Source: Pseudonocardia sulfidoxydans NBRC 16205 (lineage in GTDB: Bacteria > Actinomycetota > Actinomycetes > Mycobacteriales > Pseudonocardiaceae). Taken from it: a stretch of 56,632 nucleotides of DNA. Numbering within the stretch: position 1 is the first letter of the stretch; each line of letters begins with the position of its first letter. Of this stretch, positions 48,059 to 56,527 are shown one piece after another. The translations under genes and the position numbers were made by a program. Location of the stretch: NCBI RefSeq assembly GCF_007989085.1, contig NZ_BJVJ01000041.1:1-56632 (forward strand). Reading direction: 5' to 3'. Below the pieces are notes generated by a model that worked only from the letters and a program-made list of their open reading frames with translations, was not told where the DNA came from and did not search any database.

Positions 48059-48934
48059 TCACTCCGCTGCCTCCACGTACACGATGACCTGTGCCGGCCG
48101 GATGATCGAGCCGCCGTCGGCCCAGCCGTACCGGACGACGTCGGCGACCGTCCCCACCTCGTCGGGCGATGCGGCCGGTGCGGTCCCGACCACCTCGCCG
48201 TGCTCGAGCAGGCTGCCCGGCGCCGGCACGACCGGGACGATCCCGGTGCGGCGCAGGACCTGTTCGAGGTGCCGTTGCTGTGCCTCGTCGGCAGCCAGGT
48301 CGTGTGCGCCGATGATGCCGTCGACGAGCGCGGCCTCCCGCGGCCCGGGCCGCGGCGGCGCGGCGACCGGCGCGGTCAGCGGGATCGGGCCCGTCCCGGG
48401 CTCCGGTCCGCGGGGTGCGCGGGCGGGTGGTGCCATGGGCGGCGGGCCGGCGGGCGCGTGCGCGCCGCGGGCGGGAGCGGAGAGGCGCCCGCCCAGGAAC
48501 GCCAGCGCCGCGACGACCACGGCCCCCAGCGCGATCCACAGCCAGCCCGGACCGCCACCGGACTCGGCCGCCGTCGGCTCCGGCTCGCCACCGATCGTCG
48601 CGACCGGCGACCGCACGCCCGTGGGCTCCGCGGGCTGCTGGGGCAGCACTCCCCGCGACACCCCGGTCCCGGTCACCACCGGCGCCTGCGGGTCGCCCGC
48701 GAGCGGGCCCTCGGGCGGGAGCGTCTGCACGGTGAGCTGCGGGCGCTCCGGGGCGCCCGCGAGACGGCTGCCCTCCGGCGCGCCCTGCAACGGCACACCC
48801 TGCTGCGTCCGGGTGCTCGCCGTGGCCGGGGTGATCGGGTCCCCACCACCGCCGCACGCGGCGACGAGCCCGAGGGCCGCGGCGGCGACCAGCACCGCCA
48901 CGGCCCCGCGGACCGGGTGAAGCGACTTCTGCAC
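48059..48934 (-). CDS. Membrane-anchored GrpE-like nucleotide exchange protein
   Basis: 291 aa. A lipobox-like signal (ALGLVAACGGGG, C27) is followed by a Pro/Thr-rich extracytoplasmic segment, a membrane helix (131-149), a Pro-rich cytoplasmic linker and a C-terminal domain (200-288). That domain ends in EVGTVADVVRYGWADGG followed by SIIRPAQVIVYV, which matches the GrpE beta-wing (G-x-V-x2-V-x3-G-x8-IRPA-V-V). GrpE releases ADP from Hsp70. Its place directly upstream of an Hsp70 with the same topology supports pairing. The GTG start has GGAGGAC six bases upstream. GrpE assignment is by pattern, not by search. Confidence 0.65.
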   Translation of the reverse strand: MQKSLHPVRGAVAVLVAAAALGLVAACGGGGDPITPATASTRTQQGVPLQGAPEGSRLAGAPERPQLTVQTLPPEGPLAGDPQAPVVTGTGVSRGVLPQQPAEPTGVRSPVATIGGEPEPTAAESGGGPGWLWIALGAVVVAALAFLGGRLSAPARGAHAPAGPPPMAPPARAPRGPEPGTGPIPLTAPVAAPPRPGPREAALVDGIIGAHDLAADEAQQRHLEQVLRRTGIVPVVPAPGSLLEHGEVVGTAPAASPDEVGTVADVVRYGWADGGSIIRPAQVIVYVEAAE

Positions 48935-48943
48935 GCCGTCCTC

Positions 48944-50092
48944 CTACGCCCCGCCCGGTCCTGAGATCGACACCGTCACCGGAAGCATCGCCCACGGACG
49001 GGTGAACACCGCATCGAGCCCCTCTCCGGACGCGGCGGCCCCACCGGCCGCGACCGCACCGTCGGCGCCCCCCGGGCCGTCGGTGAGTGCGGCGGCCGGC
49101 TCGTCGCACGTGATCATCTCGTATCGGCTGTCGGCCCAGGCGTCCATGAACACCTCGATCGGGACCTCCTCGAGGTTGCCGTTCGGGTTGCCCGGGTCGG
49201 ACAGCAGCACCACGCCGCGGTCGTAGTCGATGCCCGCCACGACGACGGCGTGGTCGAGCCTGTGGTCCTCGGCCTGCTCGCCGTACCAGACCTCGCCGCT
49301 GTCGATCGTGATGATGACGCCACGGCCGTCGGCCAGCGCCTGGTCCAGCGCCGCCAGGGCGTGGTCGCCGATCAGCTCGTGGGTCAGCTCCACCGGGATG
49401 CCGTATGCCTCCAGGAGCGTCACCGCGTTCTCCGACGTCATGCCGGGCACCCCGTCGCCGCCGACGGACCACAGCTGCAGCTGGTTCGCGGCCTGCACGA
49501 CCTGCATCTCGTCGGTCATCGTCTCGCCCGTGTAGACCGAGATGATCTGCGCGACGCTCGACGGCATGCAGAAGCCGTTGACGGCCTGCTTGAACCAGAC
49601 CTGCGAGAACTCCTCGGGGTCACCGACGACGCGGCCGTCCTCCACCGGCGGCGGCGTGTCCGCGGGCGACCCGTGGGCGCCGGCCGGGTCGAGCGCCGCC
49701 GCCACCCCGGGCAGCACCGCGTCGAGCTGCGCCTTCGTCACCGTCTCGTAGCGGTCGGCCAGGCCGTCACCGTCGTCGTCCCAGCCGATGGTGAACGTGC
49801 CGGCCGGGTCGCGGGTGATCGTCGCGTCCAGGTCGCCGTCCCCGTCGACGTCGACGGCGACCGCGTCGGGTGTGCCGTCGGCGTTCGTGTCGATCACCCG
49901 GCCGTCGACGCCGGGCGCGATCTGCACGAGCGGCTCGGTCGTGTCGGGGTGGCCGTCGACGATCCCTGAGCCGTCGGTCGGGAGGCCGGTGGTCTCGTAG
50001 GTGTCGGGGACGCCGGCGTCGTGGAACGTGGCGGGGTCGAACAGGTCGGTGCCGCCGCCGTCGTGCGTGGTGTCGATCGGGTCGTCGGACAT
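48944..50092 (-). CDS. C39-like cysteine peptidase with an Asp-rich repeat
   Basis: 382 aa. Residues 53-140 form one Asp/Gly-rich module (VIDTNADGTPDAVAVDVDGD and WDDDGDGLADRYE), the same unit repeated three times in the next gene. Residues 163-330 are a Peptidase_C39_2 domain with C175 in NGFCMPSSV, H281 in LDHAVVVAGID and D299 in LLSDPGNPNG. There is no signal peptide. The C-terminal Ala/Gly-rich tail is probably disordered. It could process a surface or secreted protein; its target is not evident. It lies 9 bases upstream of the GrpE-like gene, in one operon. Confidence 0.8.
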   Translation of the reverse strand: MSDDPIDTTHDGGGTDLFDPATFHDAGVPDTYETTGLPTDGSGIVDGHPDTTEPLVQIAPGVDGRVIDTNADGTPDAVAVDVDGDGDLDATITRDPAGTFTIGWDDDGDGLADRYETVTKAQLDAVLPGVAAALDPAGAHGSPADTPPPVEDGRVVGDPEEFSQVWFKQAVNGFCMPSSVAQIISVYTGETMTDEMQVVQAANQLQLWSVGGDGVPGMTSENAVTLLEAYGIPVELTHELIGDHALAALDQALADGRGVIITIDSGEVWYGEQAEDHRLDHAVVVAGIDYDRGVVLLSDPGNPNGNLEEVPIEVFMDAWADSRYEMITCDEPAAALTDGPGGADGAVAAGGAAASGEGLDAVFTRPWAMLPVTVSISGPGGA

Positions 50093-50156
50093 CGCAGGTC
50101 TCGCTCTCGTGTCGGGTGGCCCGCGAACCGAGGCCGGGAGAAGAGGACTACGGGGA

Positions 50157-51320
50157 TCAGACGTTGCGCCCGCCGCCGCCCGAGCCGCCGCGCGGGTCGA
50201 GGGCGTCGGCCAGCCCGGGGACGGCCCGGTCGAGCTGGGCGCGGGTCGCGGTCTCCTGGCGGTCGACCTGGCCGTCGCCGTCGTCGTCGTAGCCGATCAC
50301 GAAGCCGCCGCTGCCGTCGGGGGCGACCATCGTGTCGAGCGTGCCGTCGCCGCTCATGTCGATCAGCACGGCGTCGAACCGGCCGTCCTCGTCGGGGTCG
50401 ACGGCGACGGCCTGGATGCCGGGCGCGATCTGGAACGCCACCGCGTCGGTGACGCCGTTCTTGTCCGTGTCGAGCTCGCGCGGGTCGGACGGCGAACCCA
50501 CGGCCCCGTCGGAGACGGTCGTGTTGTGGCCGCCGGTCGACGGGTCGAGCACGTCGGCCAGGCCGGGGACCGCGGCGTCGAGCTGCTCGCGGGTGATCGG
50601 CTCCTGCCGGTCGACCTTGCCGTCCTGGTTGTCGTCGTAGCCGATGACGAAGTCGCCCTTGCCGTCGGCCTTGATCATCGTGTCGATCTTGCCGTTGCCG
50701 TCGAGATCGATCATGACGACGTCGGGCGTGCCGTCCTCGTTCACGTCGACGATCAGGCCCTGCACACCGGGCGCGAGCTCCACCGCGACGGTGTCGTCGA
50801 TGCCGTTGTCGTTCGTGTCGTAGACGACCGGCTGCCCGGACCCGCCGCCGCTGGTGTCGGACACGGTGCCGTTGTGGGCGCCGGTGCCGGACGGGTCGAG
50901 CACCTCGGCCAGGCCCGGGAACACGGAGTCGAGCTCGTCGCGGCCGACGGTGCGGGACTCGTCGGGCCGGCCGTCGCCGTCGGTGTCGACCGAGACGACG
51001 AACCCGCCCTTGCCGTCGGGCTGGATGGACGCGTCGTAGCTGCCGTTGCCGTCGATGTCGACGAGCACCACGTCGGGCGTGCCGTCCTCGTTCACGTCGA
51101 CGATCGCGCCCTGCACGCCCGGGGCCAGCTCCACGATGACGGTGTCGTCGATGCCGTTGTCGTTGCGGTCGACGACCTGGTACCCGGAGCCGTAGCCCGA
51201 GTCGTAGCTGCTGTCGTCGTGGGTGGTGGTGTCCGCGTAGCCGGGGTCGGCGTAGTCGCTGCCCTGGTCGGACGCCGCAACGGTGGTGGTGTGGTCGTCG
51301 GTGAAGGTCGGGTCGCTCAT
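50157..51320 (-). CDS. Triple Asp-rich (EF-hand/FG-GAP-like) repeat protein
   Basis: 387 aa. After an acidic, Tyr/Gly/Asp-rich N-terminus (SSYDSGYGSGY), three repeats of about 105-120 residues follow, each with DxNxNGxxD, VDxNEDGTPDVV, DxDGNGxxD and DxDxDGxxD loops and ending in DxxxPGLAxxLDP. Such loops bind calcium. The unit is shared with the peptidase encoded next, suggesting interaction or a common scaffold. No signal peptide or membrane helix is visible, so location is uncertain. It is upstream of the peptidase gene by 64 bp on the same strand. Confidence 0.78.
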   Translation of the reverse strand: MSDPTFTDDHTTTVAASDQGSDYADPGYADTTTHDDSSYDSGYGSGYQVVDRNDNGIDDTVIVELAPGVQGAIVDVNEDGTPDVVLVDIDGNGSYDASIQPDGKGGFVVSVDTDGDGRPDESRTVGRDELDSVFPGLAEVLDPSGTGAHNGTVSDTSGGGSGQPVVYDTNDNGIDDTVAVELAPGVQGLIVDVNEDGTPDVVMIDLDGNGKIDTMIKADGKGDFVIGYDDNQDGKVDRQEPITREQLDAAVPGLADVLDPSTGGHNTTVSDGAVGSPSDPRELDTDKNGVTDAVAFQIAPGIQAVAVDPDEDGRFDAVLIDMSGDGTLDTMVAPDGSGGFVIGYDDDGDGQVDRQETATRAQLDRAVPGLADALDPRGGSGGGGRNV

Positions 51321-51419
51321 CGCCGGCTCCGTCTCCTCGTGTCTGCGGGGGCCCGCCTTGCGCGGACAGTGATTGGAGACGGGGGCCCGCGAGTTTGTTC
51401 CGACGAGTTCCGAAGTTTT

Positions 51420-53711
51420 TCAGCCCAGCAGCGTGGCGAGCTCCTTCTGCTGGTCGCGCAGGGCCGTGAGCTGCAGTTGCAGTCCCGAGACGGTGATGCC
51501 GCGCTCGCGGGCGTCGGCGCGGTCGGCGGCCTGGGCCTCCTTGATGACGCGGTCCAGCGTCGCGATCCGGGCCGACAGCACCGCCCGGTAGGCGACGATG
51601 ATCTCGGGCTTCACGTCGTTGACGAGGTCGTCGAGCGCCGCGGTCGTGGCCGCCCGCACCCGGACCACCTCCTCCGACGCCCAGTCCGCCAGCCGCCGCT
51701 GCGCCGACTGCCCCTGCCGGAACAGCGTCATCAGCGCGAGCGCGGAGATGCCACCGACGATCGCGATCGTCAACGGCAGCACCAGCGCCCCCGCCGCGGC
51801 GGCCGCGGCCCCGGCCGGGGCGGCGATGTGGAACGCCGTCGTGCCCGCCGAGTTGGAGATGAACAGCAGCGACGGGTCGAACAGCTTCCGCATCCCCGAC
51901 GGCGCGGTGCGCCCCGCATCGACGGCGTCGACGACCGACTGCGCGCCGCTCGTCGGCAGCATCATCGCCGCCTCCTCGGGGCCGACCAGCTCCTGGACGA
52001 CAGCCGTCACCGCGTCCCGGAAGTCGAGCGCCGCGGCACCGGCCATGGCGGCGAGGTCACCGCGCAGCTCGCTCGTCGCCTGCTCGGCGGCCGCCCGGCT
52101 GTAGGCCAGCCGCCGCTTCTCCAGCCGGTCACGCCACACGACGCGCAGCCGGTCGCTCTCCCGGCCCAGCGTCTCGACGGCCCGCCCGCGCGCGTGCCGC
52201 AGGTCGCGGTCCAGGTACAGCGACCACGTCCCCTGCCGCTCCCGCAGCTCGACGAGCTCCTCGCGTTCCCGGTCGGCCGCGCTCTCGGCGCCGGGCGTCT
52301 GCTTGACGGCCTCGATGGTCCGCTCGATCTCGTCGGCGATCTCGCCCAGCGCATGGTCGGCCGTCCGCAGCGCGTTGCGGACCGCGAGGCCCGACGCGTC
52401 GGCCAGGCCCTCCTTGATCGCCGCGACCAGGGCGGGGACGCCGGAGTACGCGTCGAGGTCGGCCGCCAGCGGGGGCGGTGACGTCGTCGCCTGCAGCGCC
52501 AGCTCCGCCGACACCGGCACCACCGGCGACGACGCGAACCGCGGCGCGTGCCGCTGCAGCAGGTCCCGGATCTCGCCGACCACCTGCTCGTGCGACGGGT
52601 ACTTGTCGATCTTCGTGACGGCGATGACGACCCGCTCCACCGACCGCGACGCCTCGGTGAGGAACGCCAGCTCCGGCCCCGGCAGCGGTTGCCCGGCGTC
52701 GGTGACGAACACCAGCAGCGCCGCGTTGCGGCAGGCCTGCAGGGCGAGCTTGGCGTGCCCGCTGTCGAGCCCACCCGCACCGGGAGTGTCGACGATCGTC
52801 GCCCCCGGCAGCCGCCCGTGCCCCGACCGCATGCGCACACCCGCGACGTCGGGACCCTGCCCGCCGTCGGGCCGCGCACCCACGGCCACCCAGTCCCGCA
52901 CCCGTCCCGACGGGACCGTACGGACCGTGCCGTCGACGAAGACGACGTTCGCCCCGCCCGGCGGCGGCAGCGCGGCCGAGTCCTTCCCCTCGGGCGTCGC
53001 GGCGGGGTCGTCGCAGTGCACCTCGACGAAGACCGCCGTCGTGATGTCGGCGCCCGTCGGCACGATCTCGCGCCGGCCGAGCAGGGCGTTGACCAGGGAG
53101 CTCTTGCCGCGCTTGGCCTCACCGACGACGGCCACGACCGGCGGGCCCGGCTTCGCGGCGAGCCGAGCCTCGAGGCGTTCGAGGAGGTCGGTGCGCTTGT
53201 GCTGGTTGAGCAGCTTGCGGGTCTCGCGCATCGCCCGGCCCTGGGCGGCGTCGAGCGGCAGCCCGGACCGGACGAGGCTCCCCCCGAGCAGCGACTTGCG
53301 GACGCGCGGCGTCGCCGCGGCGCCGGCCTTCTTCTCCTCGGCCTTCTCGTCGGCGTCCGGCTCTGCTGCCTGCGCCGGCGCGGCCTGCGGCGGCGCGGCG
53401 GGGGGTGCGGCCTGCGGTGGCGCGGCTGGGGGCGCGGCGTGCGGTGGTGCGGCTGGGGGTGCGGCGTGCGGTGGTACGGGCGGGCGGGGCGGCGGCGGGC
53501 CGGGTGGCAGTGGGCGGCCCGCGCCCGGTGCGGGTGGCGGTCCCGCAGGGCCGACCGGGACCGGCCGCGGGGCGTTCGGGCCGGGCGGCGGGACCGGACC
53601 ACCCCGCCGCACGAACGGCTCGCGCGGGCCCCGCCCGTACGGGCCGGACGTCGGCTGCTGCCTGCGCTGCTCGGGGACCGCGTCGTCGGTGCCGGGCCTG
53701 TCGGACGACAT
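51420..53711 (-). CDS. Dynamin-like GTPase (IniA-type) with Pro-rich N-terminus
   Basis: 763 aa from the ATG at 53711. G1 GEAKRGKS (197-204), G3 DTPG (308-311) and G4 TKID (366-369) are intact. A long helical stalk, a hydrophobic membrane-insertion paddle (SNSAGTTAFHIAAPAGAAAA then ALVLPLTIAIVGGISALALM) and C-terminal coiled coils follow, as in mycobacterial IniA, which remodels membranes. The first 110 residues are disordered Pro/Ala-rich repeats. GGGAG lies about seven bases before this ATG; an upstream ATG at 53789 would run into the divergent gene's start. It faces IniC-like gene divergently. Confidence 0.87.
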   Translation of the reverse strand: MSSDRPGTDDAVPEQRRQQPTSGPYGRGPREPFVRRGGPVPPPGPNAPRPVPVGPAGPPPAPGAGRPLPPGPPPPRPPVPPHAAPPAAPPHAAPPAAPPQAAPPAAPPQAAPAQAAEPDADEKAEEKKAGAAATPRVRKSLLGGSLVRSGLPLDAAQGRAMRETRKLLNQHKRTDLLERLEARLAAKPGPPVVAVVGEAKRGKSSLVNALLGRREIVPTGADITTAVFVEVHCDDPAATPEGKDSAALPPPGGANVVFVDGTVRTVPSGRVRDWVAVGARPDGGQGPDVAGVRMRSGHGRLPGATIVDTPGAGGLDSGHAKLALQACRNAALLVFVTDAGQPLPGPELAFLTEASRSVERVVIAVTKIDKYPSHEQVVGEIRDLLQRHAPRFASSPVVPVSAELALQATTSPPPLAADLDAYSGVPALVAAIKEGLADASGLAVRNALRTADHALGEIADEIERTIEAVKQTPGAESAADREREELVELRERQGTWSLYLDRDLRHARGRAVETLGRESDRLRVVWRDRLEKRRLAYSRAAAEQATSELRGDLAAMAGAAALDFRDAVTAVVQELVGPEEAAMMLPTSGAQSVVDAVDAGRTAPSGMRKLFDPSLLFISNSAGTTAFHIAAPAGAAAAAAGALVLPLTIAIVGGISALALMTLFRQGQSAQRRLADWASEEVVRVRAATTAALDDLVNDVKPEIIVAYRAVLSARIATLDRVIKEAQAADRADARERGITVSGLQLQLTALRDQQKELATLLG
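53380..53479. repeat. 27-bp tandem repeat inside the IniA-like gene
   Basis: About 3.7 copies of a 27-bp unit (first bases GCGGCCTGCGGTGGCGCGGC), encoding nine-residue PPQAAPPAA/PPHAAPPAA units on the minus strand. Length differences among relatives would keep the frame. Confidence 0.88.
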
Positions 53712-53787
53712 CACGTCACTCCCGTCCTCGTCGTGCAGCCCCTCGCGCGGTCCGCCGGGTCGCGGTGGCCGCGCATAGGATTCGCCC

Positions 53788-55272
53788 ATGGTGCCTCCTG
53801 CCGGGGCCGGCCCGACCGACCGGATGACGCGCACGGTCCTGGCACTGTGCGACGAGGCGCCCGCCCTGCTCGCCCCCGGCGCCCGCGCCGAACTGGCCGC
53901 ACTGCGCGCGTCGGTCACCGAGCCGCTGCGCGTCGCCGTCGTCGGCCGGGTGTCCGCGGGTAAGTCGACGCTGGTCAACGCCCTGATCGGGCGCCGGGTG
54001 GCGCCGACGGCCGCGGGGGAGTGCACGCGCGTCGTCACCTGGTACCGGTTCGGTGCGCCCGACCGCGCCCAGCTCGTGCTGCGCGACGGCACCGTCCATC
54101 CGCTGCCGTTCGACGGTGCACTGCCCGAGACGCTGGCCGTCCCGGCGGAACGGATCGAACGCATCGAGGTGTTCCTGCAGTCCGGCGTGCTGCGGCACAT
54201 GACGCTGATCGACACGCCCGGTCTGGGCTCGCTCGACCGCCCCGGCGACGAGGCCGTGCGCCGTGTCGCGATCGGTGAGGGCGCGACGGGGGAGACGCCG
54301 TCGGCACGCGCCGTGGAGCAGGCGAGCGCGCTGCTCTACCTGTTCCGCGACGTCGAGAAGCAGGACGACATCGACTTCATCCGCGCCCACCAGGCCGCGA
54401 CGGGCCCGATGGGCTCCACCGCGGCGGGCGTCATCGGTGTGCTGTCGCACGCCGACCTGTTCGGGTCGGGGCCGTGGTCGCCGCGCGACCCGATGGTCGA
54501 GGCGCGGACCGTCGCCGACCGCATCGCGGGCGACCACCCGGCGCTGCTCACCGCGGTCGCGCCCGTCGCCGCGCTGCTGGCCCAGGCCGCGCGGACGGGG
54601 CTCGTCACCGAGACGAAGGCGCGCACGCTGGCCGCGCTGCAGCCCGTCGAGACCGCACGCCTGCAGATGCTGCCGCGCTTCGGCGTCCCCCAGGGTGTCG
54701 ACGCCGCAGCGGCCGGCCGCGTCCTGCACGAGCTGGGGCCGTACGCGGTCAACTACGCGCGCGGCGTCGCCGGTGCCGGGGCCACCGCGTTGCAGAACTG
54801 GCTCCTGCACCGCAGCGGGCTCAGCCCCGTCGAGGAGCTGGTCGGCACCCGCTTCGTCCGCCGCTGCATACCGTTGACGGTGGAGCGGGTGCTGCGTGGG
54901 CTGCGCGGCCTCTCGCGCAGCATGCCCGCCTCCTACGAGGCGGGAGCCCGGCTGCGCGACCGGATCGAGCAGGTCGAGCTGCAGCCGGCGATGCACCGCA
55001 TCGCGGAGCTGCGGGCCCTGCAGCTGCTGGCGGGCCGCTCGGGCGCCCTGGCCCGTGACCTCACCCACGAGCTCGACCTCATGATCGACAACGACGAGCC
55101 GTGGCGACGCCTCGGCGCCGCCCGTCCGATGTCCCCGCCGGAGCTGCGGGCGGAGCTCACCCGGCGCTGGGACCGGGCCCAGACCGCGACGACGACCGCC
55201 CGTGATCCCCGCGTCGGCGAGGCCGCACGCGTCCTGACCAGGTCGTACGCACTCGTCGGGGCCGATCTCTGA
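53788..55272 (+). CDS. Dynamin-like GTPase (IniC-type)
   Basis: 494 aa. G1 GRVSAGKS (53-60), G3 DTPG (142-145, in IDTPGLGSLD) and a G4-like LSHAD (219-223) are present. The rest is helical and shorter than the IniA-like partner, as in the mycobacterial IniA/IniC pair, which form a dynamin-like couple. The ATG at 53788 may be replaced by the ATG at 53824, which starts MTRTVLALCDE. It is divergent from the IniA-like gene, unlike mycobacterial iniBAC where the genes are co-directional. It meets the sigma-factor gene convergently. Confidence 0.85.
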   Translation: MVPPAGAGPTDRMTRTVLALCDEAPALLAPGARAELAALRASVTEPLRVAVVGRVSAGKSTLVNALIGRRVAPTAAGECTRVVTWYRFGAPDRAQLVLRDGTVHPLPFDGALPETLAVPAERIERIEVFLQSGVLRHMTLIDTPGLGSLDRPGDEAVRRVAIGEGATGETPSARAVEQASALLYLFRDVEKQDDIDFIRAHQAATGPMGSTAAGVIGVLSHADLFGSGPWSPRDPMVEARTVADRIAGDHPALLTAVAPVAALLAQAARTGLVTETKARTLAALQPVETARLQMLPRFGVPQGVDAAAAGRVLHELGPYAVNYARGVAGAGATALQNWLLHRSGLSPVEELVGTRFVRRCIPLTVERVLRGLRGLSRSMPASYEAGARLRDRIEQVELQPAMHRIAELRALQLLAGRSGALARDLTHELDLMIDNDEPWRRLGAARPMSPPELRAELTRRWDRAQTATTTARDPRVGEAARVLTRSYALVGADL

Positions 55273-55379
55273 CCTCTGCCGAGAATGTGACGTGGATCTC
55301 GGGAACATTCGGGACCCTGCGCGGCTCCAAGAACCGTGCACACCGCCGGAGAGGAGGGGCGACCATGAACACCGCTCGG

Positions 55380-55946
55380 TCATGCGTCCTGCAACAGCGT
55401 CTGCACGGCGCGGCGGGCCCGGTTCAGCCTGCTCTTCACGGTCTGGATCCCGACGCCCTGCGCCTCGGCGATCTCCGCGTACGACATGTCCGCGTACTCG
55501 CGCAGCACGAGCGCGGCGCGGAAGTCCGGCGGGATCAGCGCCAGCGCGGCGTCGAGGGCGTCGCGTTCGACGATCCCCAGCGCGAAGTCCGACCCGGCGT
55601 CGACGACCTCGGGGGCCTCCTCCACCGGCGCCTCCCGGCGGCGGGTCACCAGCTTGAGCGCGGCGTTGGCCGCGATCCGGTGCAGCCACGTCCCGAAACG
55701 GGCGTCGCCGCGGAACGTCGGCAGGTGACGCCACGCCGCGGTGAGCGCGTCCTGCAGCGCGTCCTCGGCGTCGTACTGGTGGCCGGTGATGCGCAGGCAC
55801 ACGGCCCAGGCGCGGTCACGGTGCGCGTCGACGAGCGTCGCGAACGCGCGGGTATCGCCCGCGCCGGCGCGGCGTACCAGCTCCAGCTCGGCGGCGCGTC
55901 CCGCGTCGCCCGGCCCGGTGTCCTCCGAGTGGAGGGGTGATCCCAT
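55380..55946 (-). CDS. ECF RNA polymerase sigma factor
   Basis: 188 aa. Region 2 is visible as FATLVDAHRDRAWAVCLRITG and YDAEDALQDALTAAWRHLPTFRG, region 4 as FRAALVLREYADMSYAEIA and GIQTVKSRLNRARRAVQTLL. Start ATG at 55946 with GGGAG seven bases upstream; its codon overlaps that of the divergent acidic-protein gene (CATG). No anti-sigma with a membrane helix lies beside it, but the acidic protein is a candidate regulator. It may direct the membrane-surface cluster. Confidence 0.9.
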   Translation of the reverse strand: MGSPLHSEDTGPGDAGRAAELELVRRAGAGDTRAFATLVDAHRDRAWAVCLRITGHQYDAEDALQDALTAAWRHLPTFRGDARFGTWLHRIAANAALKLVTRRREAPVEEAPEVVDAGSDFALGIVERDALDAALALIPPDFRAALVLREYADMSYAEIAEAQGVGIQTVKSRLNRARRAVQTLLQDA

Positions 55947-56349
55947 GACCGAACTCCCGCTGGGTGCCGACGGATACCTGGACATGGACAGCGTGCCCGA
56001 TGACGATCTCGACGAGGCGGAGACCGCCGACCTGTTCGTCGAGCCCGACCCGGTGCCCGACGCGGTGTGGAGCCGGATGTTGTCGACGGCCGTGACCGAC
56101 ACCGACGCCGACGTCGACGACCTCGTCCCGCCGCCCGCTGCGGGGGCCGGCTCGTTCGAGCCCGACAGCGACGACTCTGCGTACGACCCCGGGTACGACC
56201 CTGCGTACGACGACCCCGGGTACGGCTCCGGGGTGGCCGACGCCGGCGGCGCCGAGTCCCACGACTGGCACGACGATCACGTCGACACCGGTGACGACGG
56301 GGTCCACGACGACGCGCACGACACCGGCTGGCACGACGGCAGCTACTGA
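55945..56349 (+). CDS. Acidic Asp/His-rich protein divergent from the sigma gene
   Basis: 134 aa, no signal or membrane helix. The first 60 residues are acidic with one amphipathic helix (VPDAVWSRMLSTAV). The next part has YDPGYDPAYDDPGYGSG repeats, similar to the N-terminus of the triple-repeat protein at 50157, and the tail is His/Asp-rich (HDWHDDHVDTGDDGVHDDAH), a probable metal-binding region. GGAGGGG lies seven bases before the ATG at 55945. I do not recognise a family; position suggests a sigma-factor partner or a target of the same regulon. Confidence 0.7.
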   Translation: MTELPLGADGYLDMDSVPDDDLDEAETADLFVEPDPVPDAVWSRMLSTAVTDTDADVDDLVPPPAAGAGSFEPDSDDSAYDPGYDPAYDDPGYGSGVADAGGAESHDWHDDHVDTGDDGVHDDAHDTGWHDGSY

Positions 56350-56487
56350 CGCGGGGCGGGCCGGCGCAGCACGGCACAGCACCCGGCTCACGGTCCTGCG
56401 CCTCCCCCCGGCCCCGGCGACTGGGCCCCTTCCCCGTAGTCGCGCACCGGCCTGCCGGGGTTACACGGTTCGCGTCGTTCGTTCCCT

Positions 56488-56527
56488 GTGAGTGGCAATA
56501 GTCGCTGGAGCGACTATTGCCACTCAC
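56488..56527. repeat. Dispersed 40-bp palindrome, family A, copy 3
   Basis: Arms GTGAGTGGCAATAGTCGCT and complement with the central pair changed (CTGGAG instead of CTATAG). It has the same A-T stem pairs as copy 2. It lies 138 bases after the acidic-protein stop. Confidence 0.93.

Noticed and set aside
53711..53789. N-terminal extension of the IniA-like protein to 53789
   Set aside because: The extension would make its start codon overlap the divergent IniC-like start, and the ATG at 53711 has the better ribosome site.
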